From contig NZ_JAGKSP010000016.1 of the NCBI RefSeq assembly GCF_017942085.1, forward strand, positions 62,001 to 126,000: a stretch of 64,000 nt of DNA. Reading direction: 5' to 3'. Every line of letters begins with the position of its first letter. The first letter of the stretch is position 1. This document shows, piece after piece, positions 47,286 to 57,050 of the stretch. The position numbers and the translations under genes are program-made. The stretch is from Paenibacillus lignilyticus (GTDB taxonomy: Bacteria; Bacillota; Bacilli; Paenibacillales; Paenibacillaceae). Under the pieces are notes generated by a model, which saw only the letters and a list, made by a program, of their open reading frames with translations, had not been told where the DNA came from and did not search any database.

Positions 47286-48554
47286 CTATTTCAGCGCTTT
47301 CGCCGCAATATCGGTCCGGCAGTGCATGCCGTCAAAATGAATCGCAGCCGCCGCTTCGTACGCCTTCGCGCGCGCTTCCGCGATATCGCCGCCACGGCCG
47401 ACGATGCCGAGCACGCGTCCGCCGTTCGTGACGATCTCGCCTTCGGCAGACAGTGCCGTTCCGGCGTGGAACACGAGCGCGCCTTGCGCTATTGCAGCAT
47501 CCAGGCCTGAGATCGGAAGGCCCTTCGGATAGGCTGCCGGGTAACCTTCGGATGCGGCAATGACGCATACCGCAGCTTCGTCGCTCCACTCGATCTCAAG
47601 CTGGTCGAGACGTCCGTTCAGCGAAGCGAGCACGATATCGAGCAGGTCGGTCTTAAGGCGAGGCAGGACAACTTGCGTTTCCGGATCGCCCATCCGTGCG
47701 TTGAACTCAATCGTCTTAGGGCCGTCCTTCGTAATCATTAACCCTGCGAACAGGACGCCGCGGAACGGACGACCTTCGCTGACCATTGCCCGAGCCGTCG
47801 GCTTGATGATGTTCTCGATGGACTCTTCCACGATAGCCGGATCGATATGCGGCAGCGGAGAATACGTGCCCATACCGCCTGTATTTGGTCCTTTGTCGTT
47901 GTCGTAGACAGGCTTGTGATCTTGAGCCGGCACCATTGCGCGCACCGTTTCGCCATCCACAAATGCCAGAATCGACATCTCTTGTCCGGACAGGAATTCT
48001 TCAATCACGACGCGTCCGCCGGATTCGCCGAACACTTTGCCCACCATCATGCCGTGGAGCGCTTCTTCGGCTTCTTCCAACGTTGCCGCGACCGTTACGC
48101 CTTTACCTGCCGCGAGGCCGTCAGCCTTTACCACGATCGGCAGCTCTTGCTCACGCAAGTAAGCCAGTGCCGTCTCGTAATCGGTGAACGTCTCGTATTT
48201 CGCTGTCGGAATCTCGTACTTCTTCAGCAAATTCTTCATGAAGATTTTGCTGCCTTCGATTTCAGCCGCATTCTTGCGAGGTCCGTATACCGGAATATTG
48301 CGCGCTTCGAAAGCGTCGACGATCCCGTCCGCAAGCGGATCATCCGGTCCTACGAAGACCAGATCCACCGCGTTATCGCATGCAAACTGAATGAGCTCGT
48401 CAAACCGGTTAACCGGAATTGGCGCGCATTCTGCCAGCTCCGCAATACCTGCGTTGCCCGGCGCACAGAAAATCTTGCTTACTTTATCGCTCTTATTCAG
48501 CGCCCAGACGATCGCGTGCTCACGCCCGCCGCCGCCGATGACCATAATCCGCAA
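47286..48554 (-). CDS. purD: Phosphoribosylamine-glycine ligase
   Basis: 422 aa, the usual length. Motifs: VIGGGGREHAIVWAL at the start, VKADGLAAGKGVTVA of the ATP-grasp domain, GGMGTYSPLPHID, and EFNARMGDPETQVVLPRLK. It joins phosphoribosylamine to glycine using ATP. TTG start at 48554 follows GGAGGGG by about 8 bases. It is the last gene of the operon and is followed by the terminator at 47227. Confidence 0.96.
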   Translation of the reverse strand: MRIMVIGGGGREHAIVWALNKSDKVSKIFCAPGNAGIAELAECAPIPVNRFDELIQFACDNAVDLVFVGPDDPLADGIVDAFEARNIPVYGPRKNAAEIEGSKIFMKNLLKKYEIPTAKYETFTDYETALAYLREQELPIVVKADGLAAGKGVTVAATLEEAEEALHGMMVGKVFGESGGRVVIEEFLSGQEMSILAFVDGETVRAMVPAQDHKPVYDNDKGPNTGGMGTYSPLPHIDPAIVEESIENIIKPTARAMVSEGRPFRGVLFAGLMITKDGPKTIEFNARMGDPETQVVLPRLKTDLLDIVLASLNGRLDQLEIEWSDEAAVCVIAASEGYPAAYPKGLPISGLDAAIAQGALVFHAGTALSAEGEIVTNGGRVLGIVGRGGDIAEARAKAYEAAAAIHFDGMHCRTDIAAKALK

Positions 48555-48585
48555 AGGAAACCCCTCCTTTTATGCCAAGCCTGTA

Positions 48586-50133
48586 CTAGTGTTTAAAATG
48601 ACGAACGCCTGTCAGCACCATCGCAATGTTATGCGCATTCGCTACTGCGATCGATTCCTCATCCTTGATCGAACCGCCCGGTTGAATAACCGCTGTAATG
48701 CCGGCTTTCGCAGCCAGCTCCAGCGTGTCGCCCATCGGGAAGAACGCGTCGGAAGCAAGAACGGCGCCTTGTGCTTTGTCGCCTGCTTGCTCGATCGCGA
48801 TGCGTGCTGCGCCGACGCGGTTCATTTGACCGGCGCCTACGCCTACCGTCATGTCGTCCGATGCCAGAAGGATCGCGTTCGATTTCACATGCTTCACGAC
48901 TTTCCAACCGAATAGCAGCTGCTTCAGCTCTTCTTCTGTTGGCTTGCGGTTCGTCACGACTTGGATGTCCGCTTCCGTTAGGCTGTGAACGTCGCTCTCT
49001 TGCACGAGCATGCCGCCGTCTACGCTTGTTACGAGCCATTCCGGCTTGCGCTCGCTGGCCGCTTGGATTTCGCCGAGCTTCATCAGGCGGATGTTCTTCT
49101 TCTTCGTCAGCACTTCAAGCGCCTCAGGCGTGAAGTCCGGGGCAATAACGATCTCCAGGAAAATCTCGCTCAGCAGTTTAGCGGTCTCCACGCCGATTGT
49201 ACGGTTAGCCGCCACAATGCCGCCGAAGATCGAAGTTGGATCTGCTGCGTATGCTTTCTGGTACGCTTCGTGGATGTCGCTGCCGATGCCCACGCCGCAA
49301 GGGTTCATATGTTTGACCGCTACGACAGCCGGTTCGTTGAATTCTTTTACAATGGCAAGCGCCGCGTTAGCGTCGTTGATATTGTTGTAGGAGAGCTCTT
49401 TGCCGTGCAGCTGCTCAGCCGTCGTGATGTTGCCCGCGGATGCCAGCGGCTTGCGATAGAACGCCGCTTTCTGATGCGGGTTCTCGCCATAACGCAGATC
49501 CTGCACTTTCTCGTAAGTCACCGTGTAGCTCTCCGGAAGCGGATTGCCTTGCAGCTTCGAGAGGTAGTCCGAGATAAGCGCATCGTAAGCGCCGGTGTGG
49601 CGGAACACTTTCGCTGCGAGGCTCTTACGAGTCTCAAGCATCGTGTCGCCTTGCGCTTTCACTTCTTCGAGCACGGTTTGGTAGTCTGCCGCGTCTACGA
49701 CAACGGTTACGAAAGCGTGGTTCTTCGCTGCCGAACGAAGCATGGTCGGACCGCCGATGTCGATGTTCTCGATCGCATCCTCGTAGGATACATCCGGTTT
49801 AGCAATCGTGGCTGCAAAAGGATACAGGTTCACGACAACCAGGTCGATGTAGTCGAGGCCAAGCTCTTGCATCGCTTTCTGATGCTCTTCGTCATCGCGA
49901 ACAGCAAGCAGGCCGCTGTGTACGGCAGGGTGCAGCGTTTTTACGCGACCGTCCAAAATCTCGGGAAAGCCCGTTACATCGGAAATCCCGATAACCGGAA
50001 CGCCTTCCTTCTCCAGCAGGCTCGCCGTACCGCCCGTCGAAATAATTTGCACGCCCAGTCCAGCCAATGCCCGCGAAAACTCCACAATCCCCGTCTTATC
50101 CGATACGCTAATAAGTGCTCTGCGAATGGTCAA
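48586..50133 (-). CDS. purH: Bifunctional AICAR transformylase / IMP cyclohydrolase
   Basis: 515 aa. The N-terminal IMP cyclohydrolase has ISVSDKTGIVEFSRALA, IISTGGTASLL and GFPEILDGRVKTLHP. The C-terminal transformylase has VVAVKHMNPCGVGIG with the catalytic Lys-His pair and DAFFPMGDTLELAAKAG, IQPGGSIKDEESI. It makes FAICAR and closes the ring to IMP. TTG start after AGGAGG, 23 codons of the upstream spacer hold no gene. Large antisense ORFs are shadows. Confidence 0.97.
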   Translation of the reverse strand: MTIRRALISVSDKTGIVEFSRALAGLGVQIISTGGTASLLEKEGVPVIGISDVTGFPEILDGRVKTLHPAVHSGLLAVRDDEEHQKAMQELGLDYIDLVVVNLYPFAATIAKPDVSYEDAIENIDIGGPTMLRSAAKNHAFVTVVVDAADYQTVLEEVKAQGDTMLETRKSLAAKVFRHTGAYDALISDYLSKLQGNPLPESYTVTYEKVQDLRYGENPHQKAAFYRKPLASAGNITTAEQLHGKELSYNNINDANAALAIVKEFNEPAVVAVKHMNPCGVGIGSDIHEAYQKAYAADPTSIFGGIVAANRTIGVETAKLLSEIFLEIVIAPDFTPEALEVLTKKKNIRLMKLGEIQAASERKPEWLVTSVDGGMLVQESDVHSLTEADIQVVTNRKPTEEELKQLLFGWKVVKHVKSNAILLASDDMTVGVGAGQMNRVGAARIAIEQAGDKAQGAVLASDAFFPMGDTLELAAKAGITAVIQPGGSIKDEESIAVANAHNIAMVLTGVRHFKH

Positions 50134-50373
50134 AATAGAACCTCCTAAAAGTTTTTGCGCCGCTCCGATGGAGCACGCCTATTGTAAGCAAACCCTTGCT
50201 TCGTAAGCTAAACGCCAGCTTCGAAAGCATAAACCCTTGCGCGCAGCTCCGTCGGAGCACGCACCTTGCAGCAAAAACTTGCATCTATATGTTGAAACTT
50301 ACTCACGCTTTGATATGGTCCGCTCAAGCGTTGCTCTGAGTGCTGCTCTTGGGCTTGATTCGTCGTGTATGCG
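50134..50373. other. Gap between purN and purH with small hairpins
   Basis: Contains two similar palindromic boxes, GCTCCGATGGAGC near 50163 and GCTCCGTCGGAGC near 50243, in a stretch with no gene. Confidence 0.5.
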
Positions 50374-50639
50374 GTAACTAGTACCCTTCTTAACTCAACC
50401 ACACTAGTTTTCCGCCAATGTAGCTCTCCAGATGATCTACATCCGCACAACCACACCACTTTTCCGCCAATGTAGCTACCCAGATGATCTACATCCGCTC
50501 AACCACACCAGTTTCCCACCCATGTAGCTACCCAGATGATCTACATCCGCTCAGCCACACCAGTTTCCCAACCATGTAGCTCTCCAGATGATCTACATCC
50601 GCACAACCACACCACTTTTCCGCCAATGTAGCTACCGAG
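50374..50639. repeat. 52-bp tandem repeat array between purN and purH
   Basis: Copies start at 50420, 50472, 50524, 50576 and a partial one at 50628, with exact 52-base spacing; a degenerate copy lies at 50374. Each contains GATGATCTACATCCGC. Because 52 is not a multiple of 3 the short ORFs across it are accidental. Neighbouring copies differ by a few bases. Confidence 0.9.
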
Positions 50640-50659
50640 ATGACCTTTACCAACTCGAT

Positions 50660-51271
50660 CTACTTCACGCTCACGTGCCGGCCGTCGATCGCGACCGCCC
50701 CGGCGGCGATGCGCGAGACGACCCATGGGAGCAGCGCCTGCTCCGCTGCGTGGATCCGCGGCGCGAGCGTCTCCAGCGTGTCGCCGTCCGCGACCTCGAC
50801 TGTGCGCTGCGCGATGATCGGGCCGCTGTCCAGGCCGCCGTCCACGTAGTGAACGGTGACCCCCGTCACCTTCACGCCGTAGGCCAGCGCCTGGCCAATC
50901 CCGTTCACGCCCGGAAAAGCGGGCAGCAGCGACGGATGCACGTTGATCATCCGCCCGAAGAACGGCTCAACGAGCACCGGCGTCAGAATCCGCATATAGC
51001 CGGCCAGTACGATTAGCTCGATCCCGCGTCTCTTCAGCTCCGCCAGAATCTCCGTTTCGTACGCTTCACGCGAAGCGTACTCCTTCGGCCGAAACGCAAA
51101 AACATCAACGCCGGCCTCACGCGCACGCGCAACGACAGGCGCCTCCGGCTTATCACAAACAAGAAGCTCGAGGCTTGCGCCATCGAGCCTTTGGTTTTTT
51201 GCCGCATCCACGAGCGCCCCGAAGTTCGAGCCGAAGCCCGAAGCAAACACGGCGACGCGCATTCCGGCCAT
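50660..51271 (-). CDS. purN: Phosphoribosylglycinamide formyltransferase
   Basis: 203 aa. The folate-dependent GART motifs are RVAVFASGFGSNFGALVDA at the start, MINVHPSLLPAFPGVNGIGQ with the catalytic Asn-His pair, and HYVDGGLDSGPIIAQRTVE with the catalytic Asp. ATG at 51271 overlaps the purM stop as TAATG; GGGAG lies about 10 bases upstream. Confidence 0.95.
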   Translation of the reverse strand: MAGMRVAVFASGFGSNFGALVDAAKNQRLDGASLELLVCDKPEAPVVARAREAGVDVFAFRPKEYASREAYETEILAELKRRGIELIVLAGYMRILTPVLVEPFFGRMINVHPSLLPAFPGVNGIGQALAYGVKVTGVTVHYVDGGLDSGPIIAQRTVEVADGDTLETLAPRIHAAEQALLPWVVSRIAAGAVAIDGRHVSVK

Positions 51272-52314
51272 TAAACGTCAGCTCCCGTAAAGGTGACTAC
51301 ACGGCTGCCTTCCGTTACTTTACCGATGATGTAGGCATCTTCGCCAAGCTCGCGCGCAATGCGCAGCGCGTCTTCGGCTTGTTCGGCAGGAACGACAACG
51401 ACCATACCCACGCCCATGTTGAAGGTCGTGAACATATCGCGGTTTGTGATCGAGCCTTTCTCTTGCATCAGCCCGAAGATCGGTTGAATCGGCCATGATC
51501 CGTAAGCAATCTCTACGTTCACGCCTTCAGGCAGAACGCGCGGAATGTTCTCAATGAATCCGCCGCCTGTAATATGGGCCATCCCTTTAACTTGTACCTG
51601 TTTGATCAGCTCGAGAACGGATTTCACATAAATCCGAGTCGGCTCGATGATCACTTCGCCAAGCGTTTTGCCGCCAAGCTCAGGCAATGCATCGCCAAGA
51701 CCGTAACCGGCTGTCTCAAGCAGCAACCGACGAACGAGGGAGAAGCCGTTGCTGTGGATACCGCTCGAAGCGAGGCCAAGCACGACATCGCCAGGTGCGA
51801 TCGTTTTGCCGTCGATGATGTTTTTCTTGTCTACGATGCCGACTGTAAAACCAGCGATATCGTACTCGTCGCCTTGGTACATACCAGGCATTTCAGCCGT
51901 TTCGCCGCCGATCAGAGCGCAGCCGGACTGCACGCAGCCGTCGGAAATCCCTTTAACGATCGCTTCGATCTTCGCAGGCTCTACTTTGCCGCAAGCCAGG
52001 TAATCAAGGAAGAACAGCGGCTCCGCGCCTTGAACGATAATGTCGTTCACGCACATCGCAACCGCATCAATACCGATCGTGTCATGCTTGTCCATCGCAA
52101 AAGCAACCTTCAGCTTCGTACCGACACCATCCGTACCCGAAACCAATACCGGCTCCTCGTACTTATCTTTATTAAGGCCAAACAGACCGCCGAAGCCGCC
52201 AAGATCCGTCAATACTTCCGGACGGAACGTCTTCTTCACGTGTTTCTTCATCCGTTCGACTGCTTCATTACCAGCCGCGATATCAACACCGGCCTCTTTA
52301 TAAGCTTCTGCCAC
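51271..52314 (-). CDS. purM: Phosphoribosylformylglycinamidine cyclo-ligase (AIR synthetase)
   Basis: About 347 aa. The first residues AEAYKEAGVDIAAGNEAV, the substrate loop VSGTDGVGTKLKVAFAMDKH, and GLASSGIHSNGFSLVRRLL match AIR synthetase. GTG at 52314 follows AAGGAG by 8 bases; an outer GTG at 52323 lies inside the site. It ends overlapping purN. Confidence 0.96.
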   Translation of the reverse strand: MAEAYKEAGVDIAAGNEAVERMKKHVKKTFRPEVLTDLGGFGGLFGLNKDKYEEPVLVSGTDGVGTKLKVAFAMDKHDTIGIDAVAMCVNDIIVQGAEPLFFLDYLACGKVEPAKIEAIVKGISDGCVQSGCALIGGETAEMPGMYQGDEYDIAGFTVGIVDKKNIIDGKTIAPGDVVLGLASSGIHSNGFSLVRRLLLETAGYGLGDALPELGGKTLGEVIIEPTRIYVKSVLELIKQVQVKGMAHITGGGFIENIPRVLPEGVNVEIAYGSWPIQPIFGLMQEKGSITNRDMFTTFNMGVGMVVVVPAEQAEDALRIARELGEDAYIIGKVTEGSRVVTFTGADV

Positions 52315-52344
52315 GATAGTCACTCCTTAGAATTATTTCATCAA

Positions 52345-52371
52345 ACCTTAGGTGATCAAGGTTTGTCTTTC
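52345..52371 (-). other. Hairpin between purF and purM
   Basis: CAAACCTT and AAGGTTTG arms with an 8-base loop. There is no T-run, so it may slow or process the transcript. Confidence 0.55.
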
Positions 52372-52424
52372 GGATCATACCCCAAGGTGAAAAAGCGGCC
52401 GCAGGCAGCTGCCTTCACCTTACT

Positions 52425-53903
52425 CTAACAGCTGCAGCTTTTCTCCGAAGTCGGATCCACCGGTGTCGGGTAATCATTATCGAAGCAAGCCAAGCACATC
52501 CCGCGATTGTATTCCCCGTCGTTACCGCCGACAGCTTCAATAAAGCCTTCATGGCTTAGGAAATATAAAGAATCCGCATTGATCGCCTGACGAATTTCTT
52601 CAACCGTCTTCTGCGAAGCAATCAATTCCTTGCGGTCAGGCGTGTCGATGCCGTAGTAGCAAGGGTTCTTGAACGGAGGCGAAGTAATGCACACATGAAC
52701 CTCAGTCGCGCCTGCTTCGCGAAGCAGGTTGACGATGCGAAGGCTCGTCGTACCGCGCACGATCGAATCATCGATCATGACAACGCGCTTGCCTTCCACC
52801 ACTTTGCGAACCGCGGACAGCTTCATTTTGACGCCTTTTTCACGAAGCTCTTGGGAAGGTTGAATGAACGTACGGCCCGTGTACTTGTTCTTGATCAAAC
52901 CGAGCTCATACGGAATGCCCGTTTGCTCCGCATACCCGATAGCTGCCGAAATACTGGAATCCGGTACGCCCGTTACCAGATCGGCATCGAAGAACGCTTC
53001 GAGTGCCAGCTTCTGCCCCATGCGCTTACGCGCCGAGTGCAGGTTGATTCCGTTAATATCGCTATCCGGTCTTGCAAAATAAATATATTCCATCGCACAC
53101 GTCGCGCGGCGCTCCAGCTTCTCGAAACGATCCTCACGCAGACCGTTCTTATCCAGCACAAGCAGCTCGCCCGGCTGCACGTCGCGTACATATTCAGCGC
53201 CGCAAGTTTCAAGCGCGCAGGTCTCCGAAGCGAATACATAACCGCCGTCCAGCTTACCCATGACGAGTGGACGAAGGCCATGGCCGTCAGAGGCAACAAG
53301 CAGCTTGTCATTCGTCATAATGAGAAAAGCAAAACCGCCAATAATCCGCTGCAGCGCATCTTTTGCCGCGCTGACGAAGTCTTTGCTCGAGCGCGCAATC
53401 AGATGGGCAATAACTTCGGTATCGCTTGTCGTTTGGAAAATCGAGCCCTGGCTCTCCAGCTCCTTGCGGATCGAAGGCGCGTTCACGATATTTCCGTTCG
53501 TTGCGACGGCGAGATCGCCGTCACGATATTTGAAGACAAGCGGCTGCGCATTCGCGAGCTTGCTTTCCCCTGCAGTCGAATAGCGCACATGGCCGATGAC
53601 ACAGTTGCCCGGAAGGCCTTCCAGCGTTGCCTGGTCGAACACTTCTTTGACAAGACCCATGCCCCGATGGTACGTAAACTTGCCGGTTGTCGATTCCACT
53701 GCGGCCATGCCGGAGCTCTCTTCGCCGCGGTGCTGCAGCGCGTGCAGCCCGTAGTAACCGAGGGAGCAGGCATCCGGGATGCCGTACACCCCGAATACTC
53801 CGCACTCTTCGCGCAATTTATCAAAAATATCGTCCCGGCCAATGCCTTCGTTATAGTGATCGCCTGTCCACAGCTTCGGCAGCTGTTTTATTTCATCAGA
53901 CAT
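52425..53903 (-). CDS. purF: Amidophosphoribosyltransferase
   Basis: About 492 aa. The catalytic Cys follows a propeptide of 33 residues: REECGVFGVYG, with C34. The glutaminase domain continues with HRGEESSGMAA and RYSTAG. The PRPP loop VVMIDDSIVRGTTSLRIV is clear, and Cys in NPCYYGIDTP and GMCLACFDNDYP suggest a 4Fe-4S cluster, as in Bacillus PurF. ATG at 53903 follows GGAAGG by 10 bases; an outer ATG at 53921 overlaps it. It overlaps purL by 16 bases. Confidence 0.96.
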   Translation of the reverse strand: MSDEIKQLPKLWTGDHYNEGIGRDDIFDKLREECGVFGVYGIPDACSLGYYGLHALQHRGEESSGMAAVESTTGKFTYHRGMGLVKEVFDQATLEGLPGNCVIGHVRYSTAGESKLANAQPLVFKYRDGDLAVATNGNIVNAPSIRKELESQGSIFQTTSDTEVIAHLIARSSKDFVSAAKDALQRIIGGFAFLIMTNDKLLVASDGHGLRPLVMGKLDGGYVFASETCALETCGAEYVRDVQPGELLVLDKNGLREDRFEKLERRATCAMEYIYFARPDSDINGINLHSARKRMGQKLALEAFFDADLVTGVPDSSISAAIGYAEQTGIPYELGLIKNKYTGRTFIQPSQELREKGVKMKLSAVRKVVEGKRVVMIDDSIVRGTTSLRIVNLLREAGATEVHVCITSPPFKNPCYYGIDTPDRKELIASQKTVEEIRQAINADSLYFLSHEGFIEAVGGNDGEYNRGMCLACFDNDYPTPVDPTSEKSCSC

Positions 53904-56131
53904 GGAATCGCATCCTTCCAAACCTTCTCCAGTTGATCAACCGGTGCATTGATGCCCGGTTTGCCATTAACAGTAACAACAAGTCCGCTTGTGCGTACGA
54001 CGCCGAGTGCCGCGTTCGGTACGCCTTTGTCTGTCAGGTACTTTTGCAGCGCTTGAGCTTGCTCCGGCTTCGCCGAAAGTAAGATACGGGATTGCGTTTC
54101 GCTGAACAAAGCAGCGTCAGGACGCAGGTCTGTCGTAATGTCCACTTCAGCGCCGAGCTTGCCGCTGATTGCGGATTCCGCAAGCGCAACCGCTAGGCCG
54201 CCCTCGGACAAGTCATGCGCCGAAGCGACAAGACCTTCGCGGATCGCGCCAAGCACGCCATCAAGCAATTTCTTCTCTGTTGCGAGGTCAATTTGCGGAG
54301 GACGTCCTTCGCTCTTGCCTTGCAGCACGTATTGCAATTCGCTTCCGCCAAGCTCATGCTTCGTTTCGCCGGCAAGGAAAATAACATCGCCTTCCGCCTT
54401 GAAGCCTTGCGTCGTAATATGATCAACGTCTTGCACGAGTCCAACCATACCGATAACCGGCGTTGGGTAAATCGCGCCTTTTGCGTTCTCGTTATACAAG
54501 CTGACGTTACCGCCGATTACCGGCGTATCCAGCGTACGGCAAGCTTCGGAAATACCGTCTGCCGCTTTCTCGATTTGCCAGAACACTTCCGGTTTCTCCG
54601 GGCTGCCGAAATTCAGGTTATCCGTGATCGCGAGCGGCTCGGCACCGGAACATACGATGTTGCGCGCTGCTTCCGCTACTGCGATACGTCCGCCTACTTC
54701 AGGATCGAGGTATACATAGCGGCCGTTGCAATCGGTTGTCATCGCAAGCGCTTTGCGCGTTCCGCGAATCGTCACAACCGCAGCATCGGAGCCCGGTTGA
54801 ACGGCAGTGCTTGTGCGCACCATGTAGTCGTATTGGTTGTAAACCCACTCTTTGCTCGCCACTGTCGGCGAAGCCAGCACTTGCTTCAGTGCGCCTGTCA
54901 GATCCGTTACTTCCGGATAAGCAGTCGTGTCGATTGCCGCATTTGCCGCGTAGTATGCAGGCTCTTGGGAAGGTTTGTCGTACATTGGGCACTCGTCAAC
55001 GAGCGCTTTAACCGGCATATTCGCCACTTCTTCGCCTTGGTGGAACAGACGCAGACGGCCGTCATCCGTAACTTTACCAACCTTCACGCAGATAATGCCC
55101 CAACGGTCGAAAATTTCCTGCGCTTGCGCTTCATGCTGCGGTTCAACGACGAACAGCATACGCTCCTGCGACTCGGACAGCATCATTTCGTAAGGCGTCA
55201 TGCCTTCTTCGCGCTGCGGCACCTCGTCGAGGTACAGCTCCAAGCCGTTACCCGCTTTGGACGCCATCTCCGCGCTGGAGCAAGTCAGACCCGCTGCTCC
55301 CATATCTTGAATACCGACTACGATGCCGGAATCAATAAGTTCAAGTGTCGCTTCCATAACCAGCTTCTCCATGAATGGATCGCCTACTTGGACAGCGGTA
55401 CGTTTCTCTTCGGACTCTTCGGACAATTCAACCGATGCGAATGTCGCACCGTGAATACCGTCGCGGCCGGTTGCAGGACCGACATAGAATACCGGGTTGC
55501 CTACGCCTTTTGCCACGCCGCGCTGGATTTTATCATGATCGATCAGACCCACGCACATTGCGTTAACAAGCGGGTTTCCTTCGTAGCTTTCATCGAACAT
55601 CACTTCGCCCGCAACTGTCGGAATCCCGATACAGTTACCGTAGCCAGCGATACCGCCAACTACGTGCTCGAACAGATATTTAACGCGCGGATTCTCAAGG
55701 TTACCGAAACGCAGGCTGTTCAGCAGCGCAACCGGACGAGCACCCATGGAGAAAATGTCGCGGATAATGCCGCCTACGCCTGTTGCTGCGCCTTGGTAAG
55801 GCTCAACCGCGGACGGATGGTTATGCGATTCGATTTTGAAAACGACCGCTTGGTTGTCGCCGATATCGACGATACCCGCGCCCTCGCCGGGACCCATCAA
55901 TACCTTCGGTCCGGTGATCGGGAACTTCTTCAGGATTTTCTTCGAGTTCTTGTAGGAACAATGCTCCGACCACATAACACTGAAAACGCCGATTTCCGTA
56001 TAGTTCGGCTTGCGTCCCAGAAAACCGCAAACCAGTTCATATTCATGATCCGTCACACCGAACTGCGTATAAATGCGTTGATCCGCAATTTGTTCCGCTG
56101 TCGGTTCTTTAGCTGTTAACTGCTGCGCCAT
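53888..56131 (-). CDS. purL: Phosphoribosylformylglycinamidine synthase large subunit
   Basis: About 747 aa. Signature blocks are FSVMWSEHCSYKNSKKIL, GEGAGIVDIGDNQAVVFKIE followed by SHNHPSAVEPYQGAATGVGG, VYYVGPATGRDGIHG-like text, and a C-terminal half with SAHDLSEGGLAVALAES. This is the small PurL form that works with PurQ and PurS. ATG at 56131 follows GGAGGG by 7 bases and overlaps purQ by 23 bases. Confidence 0.96.
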   Translation of the reverse strand: MAQQLTAKEPTAEQIADQRIYTQFGVTDHEYELVCGFLGRKPNYTEIGVFSVMWSEHCSYKNSKKILKKFPITGPKVLMGPGEGAGIVDIGDNQAVVFKIESHNHPSAVEPYQGAATGVGGIIRDIFSMGARPVALLNSLRFGNLENPRVKYLFEHVVGGIAGYGNCIGIPTVAGEVMFDESYEGNPLVNAMCVGLIDHDKIQRGVAKGVGNPVFYVGPATGRDGIHGATFASVELSEESEEKRTAVQVGDPFMEKLVMEATLELIDSGIVVGIQDMGAAGLTCSSAEMASKAGNGLELYLDEVPQREEGMTPYEMMLSESQERMLFVVEPQHEAQAQEIFDRWGIICVKVGKVTDDGRLRLFHQGEEVANMPVKALVDECPMYDKPSQEPAYYAANAAIDTTAYPEVTDLTGALKQVLASPTVASKEWVYNQYDYMVRTSTAVQPGSDAAVVTIRGTRKALAMTTDCNGRYVYLDPEVGGRIAVAEAARNIVCSGAEPLAITDNLNFGSPEKPEVFWQIEKAADGISEACRTLDTPVIGGNVSLYNENAKGAIYPTPVIGMVGLVQDVDHITTQGFKAEGDVIFLAGETKHELGGSELQYVLQGKSEGRPPQIDLATEKKLLDGVLGAIREGLVASAHDLSEGGLAVALAESAISGKLGAEVDITTDLRPDAALFSETQSRILLSAKPEQAQALQKYLTDKGVPNAALGVVRTSGLVVTVNGKPGINAPVDQLEKVWKDAIPCLMK

Positions 56132-56804
56132 TTTGTTCCCTCCAAGCATTCAAAATCGATGTAAACATCCGTTTGCCGTCTTCCGAGCCAAGCAGTTGAT
56201 CAACCGCGCGCTCCGGATGCGGCATCATGCCGACCACGTTGCCGCGCTCATTGCTGATTCCCGCGATATTGTCAATGGAACCGTTCGGGTTCGTGTTACC
56301 CGCATAACGGAACACAATTTGGTTGTTTGCTTTGAGCTGCGCGAGCGTTTCGTCGTCGCAGTAGTAGTTGCCTTCGCCGTGCGCGATCGGAATATCGATA
56401 ATTTCGCCGGCACTGTACTGGCTAGTGAATGCTGTAGCGTTGTTCACGACTTCCAGCTGGGTTTGCTGGCAGATGAATTTCATGCCGTTGTTGCGGCGCA
56501 GTGCGCCCGGCAGCAGGCCCGCCTCCGTGAGGATTTGGAACCCGTTGCAGATGCCGAGAATGAACTTGCCCGCCTCAGCTGCTTTTACCACTTCGTTCAT
56601 AACCGGCGCAAAACGAGCGATCGCGCCGCAGCGAAGGTAGTCTCCGTAGGAGAATCCGCCCGGAACGAGAATCGCATCATACGCGGAAAGATCCGTAGCC
56701 GTATGCCATACGTATTCGACTTGCTGGCCGATTGTATCTTCTACTGCTTTGAAGCAGTCGATATCACAGTTGGAGCCCGGAAAAACGATAACCGCGAACT
56801 TCAT
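56109..56804 (-). CDS. purQ: FGAM synthase glutaminase subunit
   Basis: 231 aa. The class I amidotransferase motifs are FAVIVFPGSNCDIDCFKAVE, LVPGGFSYGDYLRCGAIAR, KFILGICNGFQILTEAGLL with the nucleophile Cys, and MMPHPERAVDQLLGSEDG with His and Glu. It supplies ammonia to PurL. GGAGGG lies about 8 bases before the ATG. It follows purS by 3 bases. Confidence 0.96.
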   Translation of the reverse strand: MKFAVIVFPGSNCDIDCFKAVEDTIGQQVEYVWHTATDLSAYDAILVPGGFSYGDYLRCGAIARFAPVMNEVVKAAEAGKFILGICNGFQILTEAGLLPGALRRNNGMKFICQQTQLEVVNNATAFTSQYSAGEIIDIPIAHGEGNYYCDDETLAQLKANNQIVFRYAGNTNPNGSIDNIAGISNERGNVVGMMPHPERAVDQLLGSEDGKRMFTSILNAWREQNGAAVNS

Positions 56805-56807
56805 CGT

Positions 56808-57050
56808 TTAGCCCTCCAATTCAAAACGGTAGTCTTCCACTACTGTGTTCGCCAGCAGCTTCTCACACATCGCTTTCAGACGAGCTTCCGCTTCTGCACG
56901 ATCCGTAGTATCTAGGTTCAGTTCCAAATATTTGCCGATGCGGACTTTGCCGACTTCCTCGAAGCCCATCGTGTGCAGCGCGCCTTGAACAGCGCTGCCT
57001 TGCGGGTCAAGCACGTTTTGTTTGATCGTTACGTAAACTTTAGCCTTCAT
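56808..57050 (-). CDS. purS: FGAM synthase PurS subunit
   Basis: 80 aa, the usual small size. MKAKVYVTIKQNVLDPQGSA, ALHTMGFEEVGKVRIGKYLE and AMCEKLLANTVVEDYRFEL match PurS, which bridges PurQ and PurL. AGGAGG lies about 11 bases before the ATG. Confidence 0.96.
   Translation of the reverse strand: MKAKVYVTIKQNVLDPQGSAVQGALHTMGFEEVGKVRIGKYLELNLDTTDRAEAEARLKAMCEKLLANTVVEDYRFELEG

Noticed and set aside
48985..50148. 387-aa plus-strand ORF
   Set aside because: It is antisense to purH, whose protein is a clear full-length match, and it has no ribosome binding site.
50374..50639. CRISPR array
   Set aside because: The units are contiguous with a 52-base period and no variable spacers, and no cas genes are present.
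50208..50726. Minus-strand ORFs of 83 and 61 aa in the repeats
   Set aside because: They run over the 52-bp units, whose length is not a multiple of 3, and lack ribosome binding sites; the second also enters purN.
54215..56119. 634-aa plus-strand ORF
   Set aside because: It is antisense to purL, caused by codon bias of the real gene.
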